A stretch of DNA of 64,000 nt from Ammoniphilus oxalaticus (GCF_003609605.1 NZ_MCHY01000006.1:62001-126000), one strand, 5' to 3'; shown: positions 8,675-18,226, numbered from the stretch's first letter. Numbers and translations are program-made. The notes: a model not told the origin generated them from the letters alone.

Positions 8675-8722
8675 CAGCTTAGCTTAAATCAATACGAACG
8701 CGCGGATAGCGGGGGAAGGCCT

Positions 8723-9112
8723 ATGGACATCATACAAATTGTTGGACTTGGACTGATCGCAACGATTCTTACACTTGTCATAAAAGAACAGAAGCCTATG
8801 TTCGCTTTCCTGATCGCCTTGGTCACCGGGATCGTTATTTTTTTGTTTGTGATTGGCAAGATTTCAGAGGTGATTCGAATCATTGAGAGAATCGCGATTC
8901 AGGCCAATCTGAACATGATCTATTTAGAGACGATTCTGAAAATTATCGGAATTGCTTATATTGCCGAATTTGGGGCGCAAATTACAAGGGATGCGGGACA
9001 AGGCTCAATCGCTACAAAAATTGAACTCGCGGGGAAAATTTTAATTTTGGTGATGGCTGTGCCAATCATTACGGTCATTATTGAAACCGTGATCGGATTA
9101 TTCCCCTCATAA
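8723..9112 (+). CDS. spoIIIAD: stage III sporulation protein AD
   Basis: A 129-residue membrane protein with the family block MDIIQIVGLGLIATIL and about four hydrophobic segments. It is a paralogue-like partner of SpoIIIAC in the SpoIIIA complex. The length matches relatives. The gap from spoIIIAC is 48 bases with GGGGGAAGG before the start. Confidence 0.96.
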   Translation: MDIIQIVGLGLIATILTLVIKEQKPMFAFLIALVTGIVIFLFVIGKISEVIRIIERIAIQANLNMIYLETILKIIGIAYIAEFGAQITRDAGQGSIATKIELAGKILILVMAVPIITVIIETVIGLFPS

Positions 9113-9126
9113 AGGAATGATACCCA

Positions 9127-10296
9127 TTGAGACAAGTACTGCTTTTCATCTTTGCGCTACAGACGATCTGCGCTGTGTATCCCGCTTCAGCTGAGGCTGC
9201 CATTCAGGATTCGGTCGTACAGTCTCAGGTGGAACGACTGGATCTTAGCCAGGTCGAGGCGTATTGGAAAGATTTAATGAATGACTACAAAGGGTATTTG
9301 CCTGGCAGCGAACTCGAGGGGATCGGGGCGCTGATTCTGAATGAAGACGGCAAATTTTCAATAAAACAGTTGTTCGTCGGATTTATGAAATACTTTTTCC
9401 ATGAGATTGTCGTCAACGGAAAGTTGTTAGGTTCAATTATTATCATCACCGTATTCGCGATGATTTTAGAAACGATGCAAAGCGCTTTCGAAAAAAATAC
9501 GGTCAGTAAGACCGCTTATGCCGTTTCGTATATGGTGCTTATTATTTTGGCGATCAACAGTTTTCGAATCGCGATCGGTTATGCCCAAGACGCAATCACA
9601 AATATGGTTGGTTTTATGCTCGCCCTAATGCCACTCGTGTTGGCGATGCTGGCGGCGATGGGAAATTTGACGTCTGTGGCGATGTTTCATCCGCTTATTA
9701 TCTTCATGGTCAATGTCAGCGGCACCGTCATTTCCAATGTCATCTTTCCGTTGTTGTTCTTGTCGTCCGTGTTGTCGATCGTTAGCAGCTTTTCGGAAAA
9801 ATACAAAGTGACGCAATTAGCGAATTTACTGCGCAACATTAGTATGGGACTGCTAGGCGCCTTTCTTACCGTGTTCCTCGGCATCATTTCGGTGCAAGGA
9901 GCAACGAGCGCGGTTGCTGATGGGGTGACGATCCGCACTGCTAAATATGTGACTAGTAATTTTGTGCCTGTCGTCGGACGGATGTTTTCAGATGCGGCGG
10001 ATACGGTGCTTGGCGCCTCATTACTCGTCAAAAACGGGGTGGGGATGGTCGGAGTGATCGTGCTCATTTTGCTTAGCGCCTTTCCTGCCTTGAAGATATT
10101 AACACTTAGCCTTGTCTATCATTTCGCATCGGCGATCATGCAACCGCTAGGCAATAGCCCCATCATCAGTTGTCTGTCGACGATCGGCAAAAACTTGGTG
10201 TTCGTGTTCGCCGCATTAGCGACCGTTTGTTTAATGTTTTTTCTCGCCATTACGATTATTATTACAGCCGCAAATATATCTGTCATGGTTCGGTAG
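9127..10296 (+). CDS. spoIIIAE: stage III sporulation protein AE
   Basis: A 389-residue multi-spanning protein with an N-terminal signal-like helix ending near ASAEAA, an extracytoplasmic segment to about residue 70, then about eight membrane helices. It is the largest membrane subunit of the SpoIIIA channel. The start is TTG 9127 with AAAGGA about ten bases upstream. No better in-frame start is seen. It follows spoIIIAD by 14 bases. Confidence 0.96.
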   Translation: MRQVLLFIFALQTICAVYPASAEAAIQDSVVQSQVERLDLSQVEAYWKDLMNDYKGYLPGSELEGIGALILNEDGKFSIKQLFVGFMKYFFHEIVVNGKLLGSIIIITVFAMILETMQSAFEKNTVSKTAYAVSYMVLIILAINSFRIAIGYAQDAITNMVGFMLALMPLVLAMLAAMGNLTSVAMFHPLIIFMVNVSGTVISNVIFPLLFLSSVLSIVSSFSEKYKVTQLANLLRNISMGLLGAFLTVFLGIISVQGATSAVADGVTIRTAKYVTSNFVPVVGRMFSDAADTVLGASLLVKNGVGMVGVIVLILLSAFPALKILTLSLVYHFASAIMQPLGNSPIISCLSTIGKNLVFVFAALATVCLMFFLAITIIITAANISVMVR

Positions 10297-10307
10297 GTGA
10301 ATAGATC

Positions 10308-10991
10308 ATGATTGAAGCGATAAGCCATTGGTTACAAGAAATCATCTTACTCGTTCTGATTGCGACGATCCTGGACATGCTGTTGCCGAGCACATCGATT
10401 CAGCGTTATGTGAAGTTTGTAATGGCTTTGCTCATTTTGCTCAGTATGATCTCGCCCGTCATTCATTGGTTTCAAAAAGATCTCTCACTGGAGAAGATTT
10501 ATTTGAGAATTTTAAACTACAACGAGGATGCTGAACAGGATTGGGCCCATTTAAAACAATATAGTGAGCAGCTGATGAGGGATCACGAACAAGAAACGAC
10601 TGGTTTCGTTAAAAGTCAGTTGGAATCCCTCATTACAGCGAAGGTGGAAGAGCAACATGGCATGAAAGTGGACTTCGTTAAAATCGAAATTGAACAAAAA
10701 AGTTCGGGTGAACAGTCATATCCTGTTATTTCCTCCGTACAATTAATATTGGACAAAGATATTCGGGACAAGGGCCACGGCGAAGATGAGGATCGGATCC
10801 AAATCCAACCTGTTGAGCCCGTCACGATCGATGTCGGTGGAGAAACGACGACGCCAGTCTCATCCTTGGTTGAACTTTCCGCCGCAGAGCGCAAAACGCT
10901 AGAAGACATTGCAACAGATATCGCCCAAACATGGAGTATTGATCGCAGTAAAGTGACGACGAAATTGAAAGGGAACCAAGAGGAGGGATGA
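10308..10991 (+). CDS. spoIIIAF: stage III sporulation protein AF
   Basis: A 227-residue protein with two N-terminal membrane helices (about 12-30 and 37-55) and a soluble extracytoplasmic domain carrying charged, partly coiled segments. It is part of the SpoIIIA complex. The family-typical PSTSIQRYVKFVMALLIL block is present. The TGA stop is three bases before the spoIIIAG ATG. Confidence 0.95.
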   Translation: MIEAISHWLQEIILLVLIATILDMLLPSTSIQRYVKFVMALLILLSMISPVIHWFQKDLSLEKIYLRILNYNEDAEQDWAHLKQYSEQLMRDHEQETTGFVKSQLESLITAKVEEQHGMKVDFVKIEIEQKSSGEQSYPVISSVQLILDKDIRDKGHGEDEDRIQIQPVEPVTIDVGGETTTPVSSLVELSAAERKTLEDIATDIAQTWSIDRSKVTTKLKGNQEEG

Positions 10992-10994
10992 GGA

Positions 10995-11636
10995 ATGGGC
11001 AACGGATGGTTTTCCAAACTCAAGCAGAAATGGGGCAAGGGAGAGGAGGGGAAAAAACGGATTGGCGCCGTACAAAAACTGATTGTGCTTGGAGCAATCG
11101 GCGCTGCGGTGATGATCTTTTCTTCATTTCAGACCGATCGCCAACCCTGGACGGCGACGAACCAGCAACCTGAATCGCCGCCAGACGAGCAAGCGGTGTT
11201 CTCCGCCAAGTCATCGAACAAAGACGAGCCAAGCATGGCAGACTACGAGGCCCAATACGTGGGGCAATTGAAAGAAATTTTAGAGGAAGTGATTGGCGTC
11301 GGTGAGGTTTCGGTCATGGTTAACTTGGAATCGACAGAAGAGGTCATCGTGCAAAAAGACACCAACGAGCGCTCACAAGTGACAAAAGAGGTGGATAAAG
11401 AGCGGGCCACCCGCGATATTCAAGATTCATCGAAAGATGAGAAGGTTGTGTTGGTCCAAGGCTCCCAAGGCGAGCATCCGATCATCGTGAAAAAGGTCAA
11501 GCCCAAAGTGAGGGGCGTCGTAGTCGTCGCTCGCGGGGCGGAAAACATGAAAGTGAAAGCTTGGATTCATGAAGCGGTTCAAAAAGCGCTCCACGTCGAA
11601 CCGCATAAAATATCTATTTTACCTAAAAAAGGATAA
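10995..11636 (+). CDS. spoIIIAG: stage III sporulation protein AG
   Basis: A 213-residue protein with one membrane helix (about 30-48) and a ring-building-motif domain (about 85-213; EEVIGVGEVSVMVNLES and RGVVVVARGAENMKVK). In B. subtilis SpoIIIAG forms a large ring resembling secretion-system rings. ATG 10995 follows spoIIIAF directly, with GAGGAGGGATGAGG as ribosome site. Confidence 0.96.
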   Translation: MGNGWFSKLKQKWGKGEEGKKRIGAVQKLIVLGAIGAAVMIFSSFQTDRQPWTATNQQPESPPDEQAVFSAKSSNKDEPSMADYEAQYVGQLKEILEEVIGVGEVSVMVNLESTEEVIVQKDTNERSQVTKEVDKERATRDIQDSSKDEKVVLVQGSQGEHPIIVKKVKPKVRGVVVVARGAENMKVKAWIHEAVQKALHVEPHKISILPKKG

Positions 11637-11650
11637 GGAGGGTTTCGAGA

Positions 11651-12223
11651 ATGGTCTTAAAAAAACAAACGGTTTGGCTCTTATCAATGCTCACAATCAT
11701 GGTGGTGTTATCAGCTTATTATTTGGCGCAAGGTCCTGTCGAACAAGTTCCCGTCGCTTCCGAAGTAACAGAGGATGAGGCGAAAACTAAGGCTGAAGCG
11801 GAAGTCGACAGTAAGCAAGTGATGGAACAACCTGAGCAGGTAGACGGGAATGTAGAAGTTGTTTCTGAGAAGAACGCGGACTATTTTGCGGAAGTGAAAA
11901 TGAATCGCGAAGCTTGGAATTCTCAAACGTTAGAAAAATATATGGATGTATGGGCCAATTCTGACGCAAGCGCGGAAGCGATCGCCGAAGCAAAACAGAG
12001 TTATGACGTATTATTAGGGAAGCAAGACGCGGAATTAAATGTGGAAAACTTGATCAAAGCGTTGGGTTATGAAGAAGCAGTGATCGTAACCAACGAAGAC
12101 CGCGTTAGTGTTGTCGTGCAAGCTGACAAGCTTGAGCGCAAGCAAGCGGTAGAGATCGTCTCATTGATTAACAAACATTTGGAAGTGCCGAGCAAAAACA
12201 TTGTGGTCAGTTTCAAGCCATAA
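11651..12223 (+). CDS. spoIIIAH: stage III sporulation protein AH
   Basis: A 190-residue protein with an N-terminal membrane helix (about 7-25), an acidic linker (35-75) and a C-terminal YscJ/FliF-like domain (about 80-190). SpoIIIAH binds forespore SpoIIQ to bridge the two membranes. It is the last gene of the operon. ATG 11651 sits behind AAGGAGGG. The operon is closed by a terminator at 12244. Confidence 0.96.
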   Translation: MVLKKQTVWLLSMLTIMVVLSAYYLAQGPVEQVPVASEVTEDEAKTKAEAEVDSKQVMEQPEQVDGNVEVVSEKNADYFAEVKMNREAWNSQTLEKYMDVWANSDASAEAIAEAKQSYDVLLGKQDAELNVENLIKALGYEEAVIVTNEDRVSVVVQADKLERKQAVEIVSLINKHLEVPSKNIVVSFKP

Positions 12224-12243
12224 TTAAAAAGAAAACTCAGTTT

Positions 12244-12290
12244 AAAGAGGGATTCGAGCGAAAAGCTCGACCCTCTTTTGTTGTTTTTTG
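12244..12290 (+). terminator. terminator of the spoIIIA operon
   Basis: AAAGAGGG plus CGAGC (12244-12259) pairs with GCTCG plus CCCTCTTT (12265-12278) around an A-rich loop, followed by a T-rich tract. Confidence 0.88.
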
Positions 12291-12304
12291 ATGCCAGGAA
12301 TACC

Positions 12305-12333
12305 GTGTCATTCCAAGGAGAGTATGTTATAAT
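12305..12333 (+). promoter_or_regulatory. promoter upstream of accB
   Basis: A perfect TATAAT (12328-12333) lies 17 bases after GTGTCA (12305-12310), which matches the -35 consensus at four of six positions, 51 bases before the accB ATG. Confidence 0.5.
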
Positions 12334-12384
12334 GGCAAAAATAAACTTTTGGAAGAATGATACGCGCGGTGAGGAGTGTAAAGG

Positions 12385-12912
12385 ATGCTTAAGATTCAGG
12401 ATTTAAGGGAATTAATTAAACTGATCGATCAATCGAGTTTACAAGAATTCGAATTAGAAAGTGAAGGCACGAAATTAACGATTCGTAAAAACGGACTGAC
12501 TTTGCAACAACAAGGAAGCGGAGATGTGACAGCATCGGTTTTCCAGAGTCCTCCAACCTCTGTTGAGTCCGTATCGGTTCCACATGCAGAGTCGCTCAGT
12601 TCATCCTCTGCTCCGCAATTGGCAGTAACGACTCCTGCGGATTCGACAGCTGACGCAACTGCAGATGATCTTTTACATAAAATTGTATCACCGATGGTTG
12701 GAACTTTTTATTCAAAGCCAGACCCAAGCGCGGATCCTTTTGTTCAAACTGGGGACACGGTCAGATCAGATTCTATCGTTTGCATAGTTGAAGCGATGAA
12801 GTTGTTCAATGAGATTGAGGCGGAAGTTTCGGGTGAGATTGTCAAGATGCTTGTCACGGACGGACAGCTTGTAGAGTATGGCCAGCCGTTGTTTTTGGTT
12901 AAGAAAGAGTAG
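12385..12912 (+). CDS. accB: biotin carboxyl carrier protein of acetyl-CoA carboxylase
   Basis: A 175-residue BCCP. The N-terminal region (1-40) and a Ser/Pro/Thr-rich linker (about 50-95) precede the biotinyl domain with [12 protein letters not shown], whose Lys is the biotin site. It carries CO2 between biotin carboxylase and carboxyltransferase in the first step of fatty acid synthesis. In Bacillus and relatives accC follows at once. Here the next gene is the Asp23 protein after only 94 non-coding bases. The gene itself looks intact. Confidence 0.95.
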   Translation: MLKIQDLRELIKLIDQSSLQEFELESEGTKLTIRKNGLTLQQQGSGDVTASVFQSPPTSVESVSVPHAESLSSSSAPQLAVTTPADSTADATADDLLHKIVSPMVGTFYSKPDPSADPFVQTGDTVRSDSIVCIVEAMKLFNEIEAEVSGEIVKMLVTDGQLVEYGQPLFLVKKE

Positions 12913-13006
12913 AGAAAAACGAACGACGTAGACGGAAATTGGAAAATGGGGTATGATTGTTAAATAATGCCTCACTTGTTTATAAATCCCAGGAGGTGCT
13001 TGCTTA

Positions 13007-13411
13007 ATGGAAATGATTGCAGACTTTGAAAAGACGGAATTAGGAAGAATCGAAATCGCTCCGGAAGTGATTGAAGTGATCACAGGACTAGCGGCAGCAG
13101 AGGTAGATGGAGTTGCCCATATGAGCGGTGGTTTTGTCGGGGATATTGCTGAACGTTTGGGTAGAAAGAACCTTGCAAAAGGGGTTAAAGTTGAGGTCGG
13201 CCAGAAAGAAGCGGCTGTCGATGTCTTTTTAATCGTTGAATATGGTTACAAGATTCCTGAGGTAGCTAGAAAAATTCAAGAAAATGTGCAAAATGCAATT
13301 GAAAACATGACAGGCCTAAAAGTAGTTGAAGTCAATGTTCATATTGTTGATGTTGAATTCAAGTCTGAGAAAAAAACAGAACCTGAGGAACAGCCTCATC
13401 GCGTACGTTAA
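13007..13411 (+). CDS. yqhY: Asp23/Gls24 family protein YqhY
   Basis: A 134-residue Asp23/Gls24 family protein (GRIEIAPEVIEVITGLAAAEVDGVAHMSGG is the family signature region). YqhY lies beside accB-accC in Bacillus, and the family is implicated in balancing acetyl-CoA carboxylase activity and in cell envelope stress. Here it follows accB directly, with accC absent. The ribosome site CCAGGAGGTG is strong and the start is ATG 13007. Confidence 0.93.
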   Translation: MEMIADFEKTELGRIEIAPEVIEVITGLAAAEVDGVAHMSGGFVGDIAERLGRKNLAKGVKVEVGQKEAAVDVFLIVEYGYKIPEVARKIQENVQNAIENMTGLKVVEVNVHIVDVEFKSEKKTEPEEQPHRVR

Positions 13412-13429
13412 TAACCGAGATGGACTTCG

Positions 13430-13456
13430 GACCCCTTTCTATAGAGGGGTCTTTCG
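13430..13456 (+). terminator. terminator after yqhY
   Basis: GACCCCT (13430-13436) pairs with AGGGGTC (13445-13451), followed by a short T tract. The rest of the 256-base gap to amaP shows no clear gene. Confidence 0.65.
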
Positions 13457-13667
13457 TTCTTCATGCCATTCCTCTGGCTCATACATATTAATTGAATTCA
13501 GAAGCAGTCTCCTATTTTTGTTAAGTAGGGATGAACACGCGAATTGTATTGAATTCGATAAGGGTTTTAACCCCAGCTGAATGAAATTAATGTCCAAGGC
13601 GGATGTCACATGTTTTTTGGGAAGCTGTTCGACGAGGCGTGATTGATTCGAAGGAGGAGATCTAAGT

Positions 13668-14240
13668 TTGAATTTATTTGATCGATTTATATTGACGCTG
13701 TACAGTCTCGCTTTGACGATTGTATCAGTTGTTGTCATGGCCGTGACCGTTCAGATTGTTCCCTACCGTCTTGTGTTAGAAAATTTGCAAGCGGTCTATA
13801 GTGTTGGAAATATTCGCTATACTTATTTTACGGTCGCCTTTATTTTTTTCCTGATTAGTCTTAAGTTTTTGTTCCAAGGGTTTCGTGTTAGAGGAAAGCG
13901 GGACAGCAAAACGGGGAAAGCAGCGATCGCTCAAAATACAGAGATAGGGCAAGTGCGTATCTCTACGAATACATTAGACAGTATCATTTTGAAAGCGACT
14001 CGGCGCGTCAGAGGGGTTCGCGAAGCGAAGAGTACGGTCACAACCGATGAAACGGGCACTACTATATTATTGCAGGTAGCGGTAGACGGAGAAACGTCGA
14101 TTCCGACGATTGTGGAAGAAACGCAGAAAAATGTAAAAGAACAAGTAGAAAAGATCGTTGGTATTGAAGTGAGACAAATCGATGTAAAAATTACAGAAGT
14201 GGCCCAACAAGCGTCGACTCGGTTAAGTCGAGTGGAATAG
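13668..14240 (+). CDS. amaP: alkaline shock response membrane anchor protein AmaP
   Basis: A 190-residue protein with two membrane helices (about 10-32 and 50-68) and a C-terminal Asp23-like domain (about 95-185; VRISTNTLDSIILKATRRV). AmaP anchors Asp23-type proteins at the membrane in Staphylococcus. The start is TTG 13668 behind GAAGGAGGAG. It pairs functionally with the preceding Asp23 protein and is followed closely by a DUF2273 gene, the usual trio. Confidence 0.9.
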   Translation: MNLFDRFILTLYSLALTIVSVVVMAVTVQIVPYRLVLENLQAVYSVGNIRYTYFTVAFIFFLISLKFLFQGFRVRGKRDSKTGKAAIAQNTEIGQVRISTNTLDSIILKATRRVRGVREAKSTVTTDETGTTILLQVAVDGETSIPTIVEETQKNVKEQVEKIVGIEVRQIDVKITEVAQQASTRLSRVE

Positions 14241-14251
14241 GGGGAGTGAAT

Positions 14252-14470
14252 ATGTTCAGGCAATTGCTTACAGATCATCCTGGAAAATCCTTGGGAGCGC
14301 TCGCCGGCCTTGTGTTTAGCTTACTGTATATTTGGTTAGGATTTATCGATACCGTCGTTGTGCTTGTGTTTGTTTCAACAGGTTTTTATTTAGGAAGAAA
14401 ATTCGATAATCGGGAAGATTTGACCGATGTGTTGGACCGTATTTTACCGGGAAAGTTTACGCGATTTTAA
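14252..14470 (+). CDS. DUF2273 small membrane protein
   Basis: A 72-residue protein with two hydrophobic segments (about 15-32 and 34-52) and the typical LLTDHPGKSLGALAGLVF start and GFYLGRKFDNREDL end. DUF2273 genes accompany Asp23/AmaP genes. ATG 14252 sits eleven bases after the amaP stop behind GGGGGAGTG. Confidence 0.88.
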   Translation: MFRQLLTDHPGKSLGALAGLVFSLLYIWLGFIDTVVVLVFVSTGFYLGRKFDNREDLTDVLDRILPGKFTRF

Positions 14471-14473
14471 AAT

Positions 14474-14497
14474 AGGGCGAGGAAGCCCTTTTTTCTT
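14474..14497 (+). terminator. weak terminator after DUF2273 gene
   Basis: AGGGC (14474-14478) pairs with GCCCT (14485-14489), followed by TTTTTTCTTTT. The stem is short, so read-through into nusB is likely. Confidence 0.55.
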
Positions 14498-14547
14498 TTG
14501 CCAAAGTAGGAAAAGCTATATAGAAACAACAGATAGTAGGTGATCAT

Positions 14548-14961
14548 ATGTCAAGACGTGAAGCCCGCGAAAAAGCGGTTCAAGTTTTGTATCAATTGGA
14601 TCTGACAGAGGTTGAAGTAGAAGCGGCGATGCAAACCGTTTTAGAGGAAGATACAACGTTTCAAGAAATCGCGTTTTTAGAGCAGTTGGTCATGGGCGTT
14701 CGCTCCCACCAGGCAAAGTTAGATCAAGCGATTCAGCGTTATTTACGGGACTGGACGTTTGAACGTTTAGCCCCTGTCGATCGGGCTGTGTTAAGAATTG
14801 CAGCGTATGAAATTTTATATTTGGCGGATGAAATTCCTGGGAAAGTCTCGTTGAATGAGGCCCTAGAACTAACGCGGTCGTTTGGAATGGAACAATCGGT
14901 CAAATATATTAACGGTGTGCTCGCTAACTTAGTGGAAGGGATTAAAGTCGGCGATGAGTAA
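14548..14961 (+). CDS. nusB: transcription antitermination factor NusB
   Basis: A 137-residue all-helical NusB of normal length with the conserved start SRREAREKAVQVLYQLD and the block LAPVDRAVLRIAAYE. It acts with NusE/S10 in rRNA antitermination. Its last eight bases overlap the start of the next gene. Confidence 0.96.
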   Translation: MSRREAREKAVQVLYQLDLTEVEVEAAMQTVLEEDTTFQEIAFLEQLVMGVRSHQAKLDQAIQRYLRDWTFERLAPVDRAVLRIAAYEILYLADEIPGKVSLNEALELTRSFGMEQSVKYINGVLANLVEGIKVGDE

Positions 14962-15922
14962 GAGCGTGATTTTGGGCGTGGATACGAGTAATTATCGGAC
15001 TTCGCTCTGCTTGCTTGACCTGGATGGAGAAGTGGTCGCCGAGCAAAAGCGACTATTGACAGTCAAACAGGGGGAACGGGGCTTGCAACAATCGGAAGCC
15101 GTGTTTCAACATACGCAACGTTTACCCGGATTGGCGGAGCAAATGGAATGGGATGGCTACAAGTTAACCGCTGTTGCCGTTAGTGTGAAACCGCGTCCTG
15201 TGGCGGATTCGTATATGCCAGTGTTTAAGGTCGGCGAAAGTTGGGCGCGGGGCATTGCCGCGTTTGCGCGGGTTCCCCTGATCGAGACGAGTCATCAAGA
15301 GATGCATATTGCGGCGGGCGAGTACTCAGTTAGCGAACGCCCCGAAAATGACGTTTTTTTAGCGTTTCACTTATCCGGCGGGACGAGTGAATTGCTCGCC
15401 TGTGAAAGGACTGAAGAAGGGTATCGCATCGAAAAACTCGGCGGTACCTTGGATCTGCACGCGGGGCAATTGGTTGATCGGGTTGGCGTTGCTCTCGGTC
15501 TGCCTTTTCCCGCGGGTCCTTATCTGGAGCAACTCGCGAACAAGCCTCACAACGATGAATTTCAAGTTCCGACGACGATGAAAGGATACGATTTTCACTT
15601 ATCGGGGGCGGAGACGCAACTGCTTCGTCATATTGAACAACAGCGTTTTTCAAAAGCGGCGATCGCCCGAGCGACCGAACGTTGTGTGGCGAGAAGTTTG
15701 GAAAAAACGATTCGCTATGCGGTCGAACAAGGTCACCCCAAAGAAGTGTTAATCGTCGGCGGTGTGGCCGCCAATCGCTATATCAAGGATCGATTGCAAG
15801 AACGATTAGAGCACCGCGCAGTTGGGTGCCGTCTCTATTTTGCGGAGCCTGAATATTCAGGAGACAATGCGTTCGGCGTCGCTTATATCGGTTTGAATAG
15901 ATGGAGGAAAACAAATGCGTAA
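14954..15922 (+). CDS. Kae1/TsaD-like (peptidase M22 family) protein
   Basis: A 322-residue member of the ASKHA-fold Kae1/TsaD superfamily (VDTSNYRTS at the N-terminus; SHQEMHIAAG resembling the metal-binding HxxxH; LSGGTSEL; VGGVAANRYI). It is a second, divergent paralogue found next to nusB/folD in several Bacillota and is distinct from tsaD proper, which makes t6A in tRNA. Its own substrate is unknown. ATG 14954 overlaps the nusB stop, indicating coupling. Confidence 0.75.
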   Translation: MSKSVILGVDTSNYRTSLCLLDLDGEVVAEQKRLLTVKQGERGLQQSEAVFQHTQRLPGLAEQMEWDGYKLTAVAVSVKPRPVADSYMPVFKVGESWARGIAAFARVPLIETSHQEMHIAAGEYSVSERPENDVFLAFHLSGGTSELLACERTEEGYRIEKLGGTLDLHAGQLVDRVGVALGLPFPAGPYLEQLANKPHNDEFQVPTTMKGYDFHLSGAETQLLRHIEQQRFSKAAIARATERCVARSLEKTIRYAVEQGHPKEVLIVGGVAANRYIKDRLQERLEHRAVGCRLYFAEPEYSGDNAFGVAYIGLNRWRKTNA

Positions 15923-16009
15923 CAGGCTGAAAGCGCGATATATGTTGATAACCTTTACAATTTTCCCATCAACCACTAAACTTAGAAAAAAGATGAGGAG
16001 GATGGGACG

Positions 16010-16864
16010 ATGATTATTGATGGAAAACAAGTAGCGCAAGATATACGCAATGAATTGAAACAGGAAGTAAGCGAGTTAAATGAAAAAGGGTTGAAACCGG
16101 GATTGACCGTTATTTTAGTCGGCGAGGATCCAGCTTCCCAATCGTACGTCAAAGGGAAAGAAAGAGGCTGCGAGGAAGTTGGTATTGTTTCGAATGTGAT
16201 TCGAAAGCCAGCGACGACAACAGAAGAAGAAGTATTAGGGCTTGTTCAACAATTGAATGAGGATCCTGCCGTACACGGGATTTTAGTGCAATTGCCATTG
16301 CCTAACCACATCTCTGAAGACCTTGTAATTCAAGCAATTGATCCGGACAAAGATGTTGACGGTTTTCACCCGATTAACGTCGGTAGAATGATGATCGGAC
16401 AACCGTGCTTTTTACCGTGCACGCCACATGGGGTCATTGAAATGATCAAACGGACAGGAACAGAAATTTCAGGAAAACATGCGGTTGTGATTGGACGCAG
16501 CAATATCGTTGGAAAGCCGGTTTCGATGTTGTTGTTGCAAGAAAACGCAACGGTTTCTATTTGTCATTCGCGCACGGCGGATTTAGCGGCGATCACCCGT
16601 CAAGCGGATATTCTTGTCGTTGGCGTTGGGGCTGCTCATATGATCGGAGCCGAGCATGTGAAACCTGGGGCGATTGTGATCGACGTTGGCGTGAACCGAA
16701 TTGAAACAGGCAAGTTGGTTGGAGACGTTCGTTTTGATGAAGTGAAAGAGATTGCGAGCCACATCACACCTGTTCCAGGCGGCGTTGGACCGATGACGAT
16801 TACGATGCTGTTGAAAAACACAGTGGAAGCTTGCAAAAATCAAGCCGTGACACAAGAGGCGTAG
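16010..16864 (+). CDS. folD: methylenetetrahydrofolate dehydrogenase/cyclohydrolase
   Basis: A 284-residue bifunctional FolD. Motifs visible are [16 protein letters not shown] (catalytic Lys region), [10 protein letters not shown], the Rossmann segment [12 protein letters not shown] and the C-terminal [15 protein letters not shown]. It interconverts one-carbon units on tetrahydrofolate. The start ATG follows GATGAGGAGGATGGG. Confidence 0.97.
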   Translation: MIIDGKQVAQDIRNELKQEVSELNEKGLKPGLTVILVGEDPASQSYVKGKERGCEEVGIVSNVIRKPATTTEEEVLGLVQQLNEDPAVHGILVQLPLPNHISEDLVIQAIDPDKDVDGFHPINVGRMMIGQPCFLPCTPHGVIEMIKRTGTEISGKHAVVIGRSNIVGKPVSMLLLQENATVSICHSRTADLAAITRQADILVVGVGAAHMIGAEHVKPGAIVIDVGVNRIETGKLVGDVRFDEVKEIASHITPVPGGVGPMTITMLLKNTVEACKNQAVTQEA

Positions 16865-16870
16865 GAAGTT

Positions 16871-18226
16871 TTGGACAAGCGCATCTTTTCCGTCGGCGAC
16901 ATTAACCGCTATTTAAAACACACATTAGAAACGGATGACCAATTGCAAAATGTATGGGTAAGGGCGGAAATCTCCAATTTTACGCATCACAGCCGCGGTC
17001 ACATGTATTTTACGTTGAAAGATGAGGACGGCGTTTTAAAAGCGGTGATGTTTGCCGGTTCAAATCGGTACCTCAAGTTTATTCCGAAGAACGGAACGAA
17101 AGTGTTGGCGCGAGGCAATATTACGGTTTATGAACAGGGCGGTCAATATCAACTGATTGCCAGAGAAATGCAACCGGACGGGATTGGTAGCTTGTATTTA
17201 GCGTTTGAGCAATTGAAGAAAAAGCTGGAAGAGGAAGGGTTGTTTAAGCAAGACATCAAAAAACAGCTCCCCGTCTATCCAAAAGCGATCGGGGTCATTA
17301 CGAGCCCGACGGGGGCGGCGATTCGCGACATCATTACGACGTTGCGCAGAAGGTATCCGCTCGTTCGAATTATTTTGCTGCCTGTGCTTGTGCAAGGCGA
17401 TCAGGCGCCACAGTCGATCAGCGACGCCATTGAATTGATGAATCGTTCCGAATTCATCGATGTGTTGATCGTTGGCCGCGGCGGAGGTTCAATAGAGGAA
17501 TTGTGGGCGTTTAATACGGAGCTTGTCGCCCGCAGTATTTTTGAATCAGACATTCCCGTCATTTCGGCGGTCGGTCACGAGACAGATTATACGATCGCCG
17601 ATTTCGCGGCGGATATGCGGGCGGCCACACCGACTGCGGCCGCGGAATTAGCGGTGCCTCATATTGCTGAATTAAGGCAAAAGCTAAATTGGTTGGAAGA
17701 GAAGCTGCAAAAACAGTTTCTAGGCCAGGTTGTTCAACTTCAAGAAAGATGGGACCGAGCGCATCGAACGTTGTTGGCCCGACACCCGCGTAAACAAGTT
17801 GAAACCGCGAATCAGACGTTAGATCGAACGATCAGTCGACTGCAAATGACGATGCAGCGGTTTGTAAGTGATCATCAGATGCGGCGACAAAACCTCACTC
17901 AACGGCTCGCGTTTCAAAATCCCCGAAAGCAACTTCAATCGTATCGAGAGCGCCTTGAACGTACCCAATCCACTTTAACAAAAATAGGAAAAACAACAAC
18001 GGAACCCGCTCGAAATCGATGGTTATACGCGATGACCAAGTTGGATGGGCTGAGTCCTTTAAAAATTATGGGGCGTGGGTATTCGCTCGTATACAAAGAT
18101 AAGCAATTGGTCAAGTCGATTGACCAGCTTGACCCTGGAGATGGCCTGAAGGTAGAATTGATGGATGGCGCAATAGATTGCTCGGTTTGGGCGATAGAGG
18201 AGAGGGAGAACGATGGAAAAAAGTGA
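16871..18226 (+). CDS. xseA: exodeoxyribonuclease VII large subunit
   Basis: A 451-residue XseA with an N-terminal OB-fold (about 1-100), the catalytic core with GRGGGSIEELWAFN (about 203-216) and SAVGHETDYTIADFAADMRA, and a long coiled-coil C-terminal half that binds XseB. The start is TTG 16871 behind TAGGAAG, six bases after the folD stop. It degrades single-stranded DNA. The end overlaps xseB by 14 bases. Confidence 0.96.
   Translation: MDKRIFSVGDINRYLKHTLETDDQLQNVWVRAEISNFTHHSRGHMYFTLKDEDGVLKAVMFAGSNRYLKFIPKNGTKVLARGNITVYEQGGQYQLIAREMQPDGIGSLYLAFEQLKKKLEEEGLFKQDIKKQLPVYPKAIGVITSPTGAAIRDIITTLRRRYPLVRIILLPVLVQGDQAPQSISDAIELMNRSEFIDVLIVGRGGGSIEELWAFNTELVARSIFESDIPVISAVGHETDYTIADFAADMRAATPTAAAELAVPHIAELRQKLNWLEEKLQKQFLGQVVQLQERWDRAHRTLLARHPRKQVETANQTLDRTISRLQMTMQRFVSDHQMRRQNLTQRLAFQNPRKQLQSYRERLERTQSTLTKIGKTTTEPARNRWLYAMTKLDGLSPLKIMGRGYSLVYKDKQLVKSIDQLDPGDGLKVELMDGAIDCSVWAIEERENDGKK

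Noticed and set aside
10616-11038. 140-codon reverse open frame opposite spoIIIAF
   Set aside because: Antisense to a conserved gene, with low-complexity Ser-rich content and no start site.
13439-13738. Reverse 99-codon open frame between yqhY and amaP
   Set aside because: It overlaps the amaP start, contains no recognised domain and lacks a ribosome site.
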